Assembly: GCA_963989385.1 (NCBI GenBank)
Contig: OZ022508.1
Coordinates: 51,561,087-51,625,086, forward strand
Source: Ctena decussata
Lineage: Eukaryota; Mollusca; Bivalvia; Lucinida; Lucinidae
Direction: 5' to 3'
DNA length: 64,000 nt
Of this stretch, positions 55,344 to 64,000 are shown piece by piece; position 1 is the stretch's first letter; the number at the start of each line of letters is the position of its first letter. The notes under the pieces are model-generated. The model was given only the letters and a program-made list of their open reading frames with translations. It was not told where the DNA came from and did not search any database. The position numbers and the translations under genes were made by a program.

Positions 55344-57005
55344 ACAAGAGGGCCATGATGGCCCTGGATCGCTCACCTGAGTATCCTGTGAACTTAACCT
55401 CAGAGACATCCATATGACCGACAGACAGACCTTCACAAAGATTAAATGGAAAATGAACCCTTTATTGTGTACCTAAGGTTTTTATAAGATTTAACCTAAT
55501 GACCTAGATTTTGACCCCACATGACCCAGTTTCAAACCTGGTCTAGATTTCTTGGATATGAACATTCTGACAAAGTTATCAAAACTGTGCCCTCTACTGT
55601 GTACACAATGTTTTTCTAAGGTTTAACCTAGTGACCTACTTTTTGACCCAACATGACCAAGTTGCACCCTTGGTCCAGATTTGTTGGAGACAAACATTCT
55701 GACAAAGTCTCATGAAGATTAGAACAAAACTGTGTCCTCTAAAGCGTTCACACTGTTTTTCTAAGAACTGACCTAGTGACCTAGTTTTTGACTGACATGG
55801 CCCAGTTTCAAATCTGGTATAGATTTCATGAAAATAAACATTCTGACAATGTTTCACGTAGATTGGATCATAACTGTGCCCTCTAGAGTGTACACAAGAT
55901 TTTTCTAAGATTAGACCTAGTGACCTAGTTTTTGACCCCACAAGACTCAGATTCAAATTTGGCCTAGATTTTATATAAATAAACATTCTGACAAAGTTTC
56001 ATGAAGATTGGATCAGAACTGTGCCCTTTAGAGTGTGCACAAGGTTTTTCTAAGATTTGACCCAGTGACCTAGTTTTTGACCCCACCTGACCCAGTTTCA
56101 TAGATGGTCAAGATTTCATTTAGATAAACATTCTGACAAAGTTTCATGATGATTGGATCATAACTGTGCCCTCTGTGTCATTCGAAGATTTATTTCTATT
56201 TTTAACTCTGGCAGCCATTTTGTTCACCGGAGTGGAACCGTTTGAGCAATTTTTGTTCAGGGCCATGAGTAAAACATTTCTGTGAAATTTTTTTTAAATC
56301 AAGCCATTGGCTTCAGAGACGATGATGTTTAAAGCTTTTTTCTATTTTTAGCTCTGGTGGCCATATTGTTCAGCAGAGCGGAACCATTTGAGCAATTTTG
56401 GTAGAGGGTCTCCTAAGGAACATTTCTGTGATATTATTTCAAAATCGGCCCAGCAGTTTTGGGGGAGAAGTTGTTTGAAGGTTTTTCTATTTTTAGCTCT
56501 GGCGGCCATATTGTTCAGCGGAGTGGAACCGTTTGAGCAATTTTGGTTGAGGGTCTCCTAAGGAACATTTCTGTGAAATTATTTCAAAATCGGCCCAGCA
56601 GTTTTGGAGGAGAAGTCGTTTGAAGGTTTTTCTATTTTTAGCTCTGGAGGCCATTTTGTTCAGCGGAGCGGAACCATTTGAGCAATTTTGGTAGAGAGTC
56701 CCCCAAGGAACATTTCTGTAAAATTATTTCAAAATCGGCCAAGCAGTTTTGGAGGAGAAGTCGTTTAAAGGTTTTTCTATTTTTAGCTCTGGCGGCCATT
56801 TTGTTCAGCGGAGCGGAACCGTTTGAGCAATTTTGGTAGAGAGTCCCCCAAGGAACATTTCTGTGAAATTATTTCGAAATCCGTCCAGCAGTTTTGGAGA
56901 AGAAGTCGTTTAAAGCAAAAGTTGACGCCGGACAACGGACGACGGACGACGGACAAAGACTGATCACAATACCTCACCTTGAGCACTTCGTGCTCAGGTG
57001 AGCTA
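55344..57005 (+). mobile_element. c+b composite element, copy 4, nested in L
   Basis: The 5' terminus is ACAAGA, GGGCC-ATGAT-GGCCC, TGGATCGCTCACCTGAG. About five c monomers, then five b monomers, then GACAACGGACGACGGAC and CTCACCTTGAGCAC-TTC-GTGCTCAGGTGAGCTA (to 57005). It shares the order and ends of 34854-36828 and 44429-48049 but has fewer b monomers. Confidence 0.82.
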
Positions 57006-57309
57006 AAAAGTGGCGACATTGATTTTTTGGATGCTCAGGGCAGGTACTCCATAGTCAGTGGTGAGATCTAGCCGAAATGCTAACTAATCCAAGCTTTTAT
57101 GCATATCCTCATTACCTGCAAGTATGAAGAGGATCCGATGAAAAATGAAAATGTGATGACGTTGTTTTCTTCATTATAAGACTATGGGATTTTTTTCAAA
57201 CGCTCAAGGGCAGCTAACTCCGTAGTCTGTGCTTGAATCTGGCCAAATTTCGAACTCATCCAAGCTCTTATGTATGTCATCAATACCTGCAAGTATGATA
57301 AGGATCTAA

Positions 57310-59337
57310 TCAAAAACCTTGATTGCAGCATCCTGAAAGTCAAACTTGCTCGAGATATTGTCATGCCCTACATTTGTGTGAATTTATTTTAGAATCCATT
57401 GAGAAATGTAGGTGCTAGAGCGATGACAAAGTTTTCCTAAAAATAGCAACAGTGACCTTGACCTTGGGCACAGCATCCTGAAAGTCAAACTTGCTTGAGA
57501 TATTGTCATACCCTACATTTGTGTCAAGTTATTTCAAAATCCATGGAGAAATGAAAGTGCTAGGGCGATGACAAAGTTTTTCTAAAAATAGCCACAGTGA
57601 CCGTGACCTTGGGCGCAGCACCCTGAAAGTCATTCTTGCTCGAGATATTGTCATACCCTACATTTGTGTGAAGTTATTTCAAAATCCATGGAGAAATGTA
57701 GGTGCTAGAGCCATGACAAAGTTTTTCTAAAATTAGCCACAGTGACCTTGACCTTGGGTGCAGCACCCTGAAAGTCGAACTTGCTCGAGATATTGTCATG
57801 CCCTACATTTGTGTGAAGTTATTTTAAAATCTATTTAGAAATGTAGGCGCTAGAGCGATGACAAAGTTTTTCTAAAAATAGCCACAGTGACCTTGACCTT
57901 GGGCGCAGCACCCTGAAAGTCAAACTTGTTGGAGATATTGTCATGCCCTACATTTGTGTGAATTTGATTTAAAATCGGTTAAAAATGTAGGAGCTAGAGT
58001 GATGACAAAGTTTTTCTTAAAACAGCCACAGTGACCTTGACCTTAAGCTCAGCACCCTGACAGTCAAACTTGCTCGAGATATTGTCATGCCCTACATTTG
58101 TGTGAAGTTATTTTAAAATCCATGGAGAAATGTAGGTGCTAGAGCGATGACAAAGATTTTCTAAAAATAGCCACAGTGACCTTGACCTTGGGCACAGCAC
58201 CCTGAAAGTCGGACTTGCTCGAGATATTGTCATGCCCTACATTTGTGTGAAGTTATTTTAAAATCCATTGAGAAATGTAGGTGCTAGAGCGATGACAAAG
58301 TTTTCCTAAAAATAGCAACAGTGACCTTGACCTTGGGCACAGCATCCTGAAAGTCAAACTTGCTTGAGATATTGTCATACCCTACATTTGTGTCAAGTTA
58401 TTTCAAAATCCATGGAGAAATGAAAGTGCTAGGGCGATGACAAAGTTTTTCTAAAAATAGCCACAGTGACCGTGACCTTGGGCGCAGCACCCTGAAAGTC
58501 ATTCTTGCTCGAGATATTGTCATACCCTACATTTGTGTGAAGTTATTTCAAAATCCATGGAGAAATGTAGGTGCTAGAGCCATGACAAAGTTTTTCTAAA
58601 ATTAGCCACAGTGACCTTGACCTTGGGTGCAGCACCCTGAAAGTCGAACTTGCTCGAGATATTGTCATGCCCTACATTTGTGTGAAGTTATTTTAAAATC
58701 TATTGAGAAATGAAGGGGCTAGAGTGATAACAAAGTTTTTCTAAAAATAGCCACAGTGACCTTGACCTTGGGCGCAGCACCCTGAAAGTCAAACTTGTTG
58801 GAAATATTGTCATTCCCTACATTTGTGTGAATTTGATTTAAAATTGGTTGAAAAATGTAGGAGCTAGAGTGATGACAAAGTTTTTCTTAAAATAGCCACA
58901 GTGACCTTGACCTTGGGCTCAGCACCCTGAAAGTCAAACTTGCTCGAGATATTGTCATGCCCTACATTTGTGTGAAGTTATTTTAAAATCCATGGAGAAA
59001 TGTAAGTGCTAGAGCGATGACAAAGATTTTCTAAAAATAGCCACAGTGACCTTGACCTTGGGCACAGCACCCTGAAAGTCGGACTTGCTCGAGATATTGT
59101 CATGCCCTACATTTGTGTGAAGTTATTTCAAAATCCATTGAGAAATGTAGGTGCTAGAGCGCTGACAAAGTTTTTCTAAAAATAGCAACAGTGACCTTGA
59201 CCTTGGGCGCAGCATCCTGAATGTCGAACTTGCTCGAGATATTGTCACGCCCTACATTTGTGTGAAGTTATTTTAAAATCCGTTGAGAAATGTAGGCAAA
59301 AGAGCGATGACAAAGTTTTTCTAAAAATATGTGATGA
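57310..59337 (+). repeat. Homogeneous 145-bp satellite with six-monomer higher-order repeat
   Basis: The GATGACAAAG marker starts at 57421, 57566, 57711, 57856, 58000, 58145, 58290, 58435, 58580, 58725, 58870, 59015, 59160 and about 59305, a period of 145 bp. Variant bases shared by monomers 1-6 recur in the same order in monomers 7-12, giving an about 869-bp higher-order unit. Each monomer has GTGACCTTGACCTTGGG, GCTCGAGATATTGTCATG and CCTACATTTGTGTGAAG. It has no terminal hairpins of its own. Confidence 0.92.
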
Positions 59338-59856
59338 CGTTGTTTTCTCCATTATAACACTATGGGATTTTTTTCAAATGCTGAAGGGCAGCTAACTCCG
59401 TAGTCTGTGCTCGAATCCGGCCAAATTTCAAACTCATCCAAGCTCTTATGTATGTCATTATCACCTGCAAGTATGATAAGGATCTAAGCAAAAACAGTTG
59501 AGAAAACGTGATGACGCCATTATAACCCTATGGGATTTTTTTCAAACGCTCAAGGGCAGCTAACTCCGTAGTCTGTGCTCGAATCCGACCAAATTTCGAA
59601 CTCATCCAAGCTCTTGTGTATGTCATCATTACCTGCAAGTATGATAAGGATCTAAACAAAAACAGTCGAGAAAACGTGATGACGCCGCAGCCTTTCCCCC
59701 ACCCAAATGATGCTTCAGATAAAATTTGATTGCGATCGGCCCACTGGTCTCTGAGATATTTATGTTTGAAAGTGTTGACGCACCCACGCACCCACGGACG
59801 ACGGCTCGACTCCCATCCTATAAGCTCACCTCTGAGCATTCGGCTCAGGTGAGCTA

Positions 59857-61200
59857 AAAAGAAGAATTCCGCGGAATGCGATGTCTTGCCTGCTGATGCT
59901 TTATCACAACACAGAGCTAAATCAGTAAACACAATGCAAATTTCGAATGATCAGTGAACCCTAACATTAGGTCAAGATGCTACATTAATGACAGATTCAG
60001 TTTCGCTGTCCAAGATGCATGCATATCCCACATTTCATGGCTCTAACCTTTATCATTCCAAAGAAACAAGAGCTTAACTTGAGGCAAATGTCACATCAAA
60101 GAACCTTAAATTATTGGTCAAGTAGCAATATCGATTGTGACTTTAAGCTTTACTCTTCCAGATATTTGCATGGCCATGTTTCATGGTTCTCGCAACATAA
60201 CAGCTCATGAGAAACTTAGTTTAACACATAAAACTTGACCAAAAAAATTGCATAGTTGGTAAACAGTAAAAAGTAGGTCAAGAATCGGTATCAAATTTGG
60301 GATTGAGCTTTACTTTTCCAGATGTATGCCTGACCCAAGTTTCATGGCTCTAGCCCTTCTAACATCTGAGAAACAGAGCTAAACTTGAAAACTTGACCAA
60401 AAATGCAAAGTCTGTGAACCGTAAAAAAGTAGGTCAAGACCCACTATTGATAGAAGCTTTGAGCTTCACTCTTCCCGATGTATGCATGACCAAAGTTTCA
60501 TGGCTCTTGCCCTTTAAGTTCTTGAGAAACTGAGATAAATTCGAAAACTAGACAAAATAGGGAAGTCAATGAACCATAAAATGTAGGCCAAGACTCAATA
60601 TTGTTGATGGCTTTGAGCTTTACTTTTCCAGATCTATGCATGACCTAAGTTGCATGGCTCTAGAACTTATAGTTTCTGAGAAAATGACAAAAACGCGATA
60701 ACTCGACAAAATATTGCAAAGTCAGTGAATCGTAAAATGTAGGTCAAGACTAAATATTGATGATGGCTTTTAGCTCTACTCTTCAAGACGTATGCATGAC
60801 CCAAGTTTCATGGCTCTAGCCCTTATAGTTTCTGACGCAAAAACTCGACAAAATATTGCAGAGTCAGTGAACCGTAAAATGTAGATCAAGACTCGACTTT
60901 GATGATGGCTTTGAGCTCTACTCTTCAAGATGTATGCATGACCTAAGTTTCATGGCTCTAGTCCTTACAGTTTCTGAGAAAATGACCTAAACACAAAAAC
61001 TTGACAAAATATTGCTAAGTCAGTGAATAGTAAAATGTAGGTCAAGACTCAACCTTGATAATGGAAACTTTGAGCTTTACTCTTCCATATGTATGCATGA
61101 CCAAAGTTTCATGGCTCTAGTCCTTACAGTTCTTGAGAAACTGAGATAAATGTGAAAACTCGACAAACAAGAAAATCGGTGGAACCAATGGATGCTCCCC
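59857..61200 (+). repeat. h-type tandem array
   Basis: About eight monomers of 142-159 bp share TTTCATGGCTCTAGCCCTTA, AGTCAGTGAACCGTAAAATG, GTAGGTCAAGACTC and GAGCTTTACTCTTCC. The TTCATGGCTC marker is at about 60341, 60497, 60651, 60807, 60949 and 61109. Its 5' boundary is near 59900, and no terminal hairpin was recognised. It ends with CCAATGGATGCTCCCCGAAG. Confidence 0.75.
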
Positions 61201-61276
61201 GAAGGCTTGGAATAGGAGAATGGGTATCCTGGTGAAGGAGTGATTTCGGTGTAAATTGAATGCAATTAAAAATGGA

Positions 61277-62447
61277 AACAAGAAATGTTACAGTATGTAA
61301 CAAATGCCCCCGAAGGCCCCTTAAACTGACCTTTGACCCTGATTGTGACCTTGAACTTGGGCAAGGAAGCCCAAATCTTGCAAGCGAGATGCCTTTTTAT
61401 CATGCTTTATCTTTCTGTGAAGTTTGATGAAATTCACTTCAGCAGTCTCCAGTCAGTTTGGAGATATAATCTGACCTATGTGCCCTGATTGTGACCCTAA
61501 CCTTGGGAATGGGAACCTAAATTTTGTTTGTGACATACCATCTCATTATGTCTTACCATTTCAGGAAGTTTAATACAGTTTGCTTAAGAAGTCTTTTTAG
61601 TAATGGGGGAGAAACGACCTTTGACCTCAAAATATGACCTTGAACTTGGGTGTGAAAGCCTATATCTTGTGTGTGTCTTACCTTCTCATTAAGCTTCATC
61701 TTTCTGTGATGTTTAAGGAAATTTGCTTTGGTACATTTATGAGCAATTATTGAGACATGATTTGACATCTGACCCCAGATCGTGACCTTGACCTTGGGTT
61801 TGGGAATATAAATATTATGTGTGACAAACCTTCTCATTATGCTTTGTATTTCTGTGAAATTTTATGAAATTTAGTAATGTAGTTTTAAAGTAATCGCAGA
61901 GAAACTATTTGACCTCTAAGCCCTGACAGTGACCTTGATCTTGGGTTTGGGAATATAAATATTATATGTGACAAATCTTCTCATTACTCTTTACATTTCT
62001 GTGAAATTTGATGAAATTCAGTTATAAAGTTTTAAAGTAATGGCAGAGACACTATTTGACCTCTAACCCCCGACAGTGGCATTGACCTTGGGCGTGGGAA
62101 CCAAACTCTTGTGCATGACACACCTTCTCATTGTGCTCTATCTTTCTGTGAAGTTTCATCGAATTTGCTTCAGTAGTTTATAAGTTATAGCTGAGACACG
62201 ATTTAAGCCATGATTTTACCTTTGACCCAACTGTGACCTTGATCTTGGGAATGGGAACCAAACTCTTGTGCGCAACACACCTTCTCAATGTGCTCTATCT
62301 TTCTGTGAAGTTTCATAAAATTTGCTTCAGTAGTTTTTAAGTTATCGCTGAGACACGATTTGTTACGGACGGACGCACGGACGGACTGACAGACGGACGG
62401 ATGGTGCGATTTTAATATGCCACCCGAAGTCCCTTCGGGGGCATAAA
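61277..62447 (+). mobile_element. i-type tandem-repeat element with TGCCCCCGAAGG ends
   Basis: The 5' terminus is AACAAGA, hairpin TGTTAC-AGTAT-GTAACA (61286-61302), AATGCCCCCGAAGGCCCC. The core is about seven monomers of about 150 bp with TGACCTTGACCTTGGG, ACCTTCTCATTATGCT and CTTTCTGTGAAGTTT. The 3' end has GGACGGACGCACGGACGG, then TGCC-A-CCCGAAG-TCC-CTTCGGG-GGCATAAA (62418-62447). It has the same layout as the GGTGAGCTAA families with unrelated sequence. Confidence 0.78.
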
Positions 62448-62976
62448 TATATTTCTCTTCAATACGTTTAGAGCAATGCTCTGGGCATGCATACAACTGA
62501 GAAAAAAAATAAGAAGGGAAGTAACTCCAAATTAACTTGGGATACATTATGGTTCTTCTGCTCTGCACTTCTTGTCATTACCCTCTACTATCAGTATGTG
62601 AAGTTTCATTCATGTTCTCTTAAATATGTACAGAGATATACTCCGGACAAGCTAAATTACAGAAAAAATTAGGAAGTGAGCTAACTCTGTAATTACTAAA
62701 GGTAGGGTTATAGTTCTTAAGCTCTGCACTTCCTTTCATTACCCTCTATCATTGTGTGAAGTTTCATTTAGTTTCCTTCAATACTTCCTAAGATATGCTC
62801 CATACAAGCAAACTACAGCAAAAATTAAGAAGGGAGCTTACTCTGTAATTACTTTTGATAGGGTTATGGTACTGGTGTTCTGCACTTTCACTCATTCCCC
62901 ACTATCAGTGTGTGAAGTTTCATTAAGTTCCCTTTTATACTTTCAGAGATATGCTCAGGACATGCAAAATACTGAA
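62448..62976 (+). repeat. Tandem array, about 155-165-bp monomers
   Basis: Three monomers share AAATTAGGAAGTGAGCTAAC-like, CTCTGCACTTCCTTTCATTA and TGTGTGAAGTTTCATT. It resembles f units in the CTCTGCAC motif but is distinct. It is interrupted by the element starting at 62977. Confidence 0.7.
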
Positions 62977-63950
62977 ACAAGAGGGCCAAGAGGCCCTGAA
63001 TCGCTCACCTGACCAAAAAGGTTAACGGTCAAACAAGGGTCAACATTTAACAAACCTGATAGTTTGCAACCACTTCCAAATGGTTTTGAAGAAGATTTTT
63101 GAATATTTTTTCTATGTATTGCTATGGTTCAAACCCTGGACCCCCTGGGGCCGGGCCATTTTGGACCCTGTGGCCATTATTCATTATTTGAATAATTCTG
63201 GTAAAGGACCACTAGGTAATGCTACATACTAAATTTCAAGCATCTGAGCCAAGTGGTTCTGAAGAAGAAGATTTTTGAATATTTTTCTATGTATTTCTAT
63301 GGTTCAAACTCAGGACCCCCTGGGGCGGGGCCATTTTAGACCCTGGGGTCATCATTTCAACAAACTTGGTTAAAGACTACTAGGCAAAGCTACATACCAA
63401 ATTTCAAGCATCTGGGCAAAGTGGTTCTCAAGAAGAAGATTTTTTTAAATATTTTTCTATGTATTTCTATGGTTCAAACCTAGGACTCCCTGTCGCGGGA
63501 CCATTTTGGACCCTGGGGCCACCATTAGAACAAACTTGGTAAAGGACTATTAGCAATGCTACATACCAAATTTCAAGCATCGATGCCTTGCGGTTCTGAA
63601 GTAGATGATTTTTTAATATTTTTCTTTGTATTTCTATGGTTCAAACCTGGGACTCCCTGCCCCGTGCCATTTTGGACCCTGGGGCCACCATTTGAACAAA
63701 CTTGGTAGAGGACCACTAGGCAATGTATCATACCAAATTTCAAGCATCTGAGCCAAGCAGTTCTGGTGAAGACAATTTTTTAAGTATTTTTTCATTTCGA
63801 ACCCAAGACCCCCTGCCCCAGGGCCATTTTGGACCCTGGTGCCACTGTTTGAACAAACTTGGTAGAGGACCACTAGGCAATGCTACAAACCAAATTTCAA
63901 GCATCTGAGCCAAGCAGTTCTGGAGAAGAAGATTTTTAAGTAATTTTTTG
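62977..63950 (+). mobile_element. a-type tandem-repeat element, third copy, 3'-truncated
   Basis: The 5' terminus is ACAAGA, GGGCC-AAGA-GGCCC, TGAATCGCTCACCTGACC. About six a monomers (CAAGCATCTGAGCCAAG, GGTTCTGAAGAAGAAG, GGACCCTGGGGCCACC) follow. The array stops at about 63950 and is joined directly to h-type sequence without a 3' hairpin. Confidence 0.78.
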
Positions 63951-64000
63951 TTTCATGGCTCTAGTCCTTATAGTTTCTGAGAAATGACCTTAACGCAAAA
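63951..64000 (+). repeat. h-type fragment at window end
   Basis: TTTCATGGCTCTAGTCCTTA and TTTCTGAGAAATGACC match h monomers at 59857-61200. The abrupt change from a to h is a recombination junction or the edge of a nested insertion continuing outside the window. Confidence 0.6.

Larger units (their letters stand above)
55018..59856 (+). mobile_element. L-type element containing a nested c+b element and a 145-bp array
   Basis: The 5' terminus is ACAAGTA, hairpin GCCC-AAA-GGGC (55025-55035), AACAATTGCTCACCTGAG. L monomers (about 160-165 bp; AAGGGCAGCTAACTCCGTAG, TTCGAACTCATCCAAGCTC, CCTGCAAGTATGATAAGGAT) lie at 55070-55343, 57006-57310 and 59338-59690. The 3' end has ACCCACGGACGACGG, then AAGCTCACCTCTGAGC-ATTC-GGCTCAGGTGAGCTA (59823-59856). 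Confidence 0.65.

Noticed and set aside
57421..59305. CRISPR-like array
   Set aside because: The monomers are continuous 145-bp tandem repeats without alternating repeat and spacer, in a eukaryotic context.
1..64000. Autonomous Helitron Rep/helicase gene
   Set aside because: No frame with helicase or replication-initiator motifs was found in the translated frames or by reading. Any autonomous partner must lie elsewhere.

Overview
The window looks like gene-poor, AT-rich nuclear DNA of a bivalve mollusc. The evidence is tRNA-derived SINEs of bivalve type, MITEs, and tandem-repeat-bearing non-autonomous elements whose ends carry AGGTGAGCTAA-type hairpins. This placement is from recognition and no species is claimed. 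I find no intact protein-coding gene, rRNA or functional tRNA. Nearly all open frames of 60-140 codons are read-through of non-coding repeats. The one recognisable coding remnant is the SWIM zinc-finger C-terminus of a decayed transposase (about 2852-3157, minus strand). One further weak candidate exon lies at about 26438-26653.

Layout. 1-11582 and 14997-21428 are two direct copies of one segmental duplication. The first copy has extra insertions and the second keeps the empty sites: a 3.3-kb SWIM-bearing insertion (1887-5193), a tandem dimer carrying minus-strand hammerhead ribozymes (7826-8553), a tRNA-derived SINE (8906-9172) and a TIR MITE (10686-11451). Between the copies is an array interrupted by a 900-bp MITE with a TTA target duplication (13481-14380). 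21429-34850 holds minus-strand arrays of TGACCTTGACC-rich units, cut by a low-repeat island (25198-26690), a 708-bp MITE and two elements with about 156-bp tandem cores. 34854-48812 is a nest: a host element with a 157-bp core (38296-48812) interrupted by several other elements. 48813-52250 holds about 169-bp units and RFX X-box-like motifs, cut by a mariner-like MITE and a second MITE. 55018-59856 is an element containing another element and a 145-bp satellite with a six-monomer higher-order repeat. 59857-64000 holds three more tandem families.

The unifying observation is a shared architecture across at least eight sequence-unrelated repeat families: an AACAAG-like start, a short 5' hairpin, a subterminal inverted-repeat motif, a tandem core of 140-170-bp monomers, a GACGGACGAC-rich tract, then a 3' hairpin ending in GCTA(A) or CATAA(A). 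The hairpin stems differ in sequence between families but remain paired, and several insertions can be matched to empty sites in the same window without a target duplication. This suggests Helitron2/Helentron-like non-autonomous elements (the class that includes oyster 'pearl' elements) with exchangeable tandem cores. The second highlight is the retrozyme-like hammerhead dimer.
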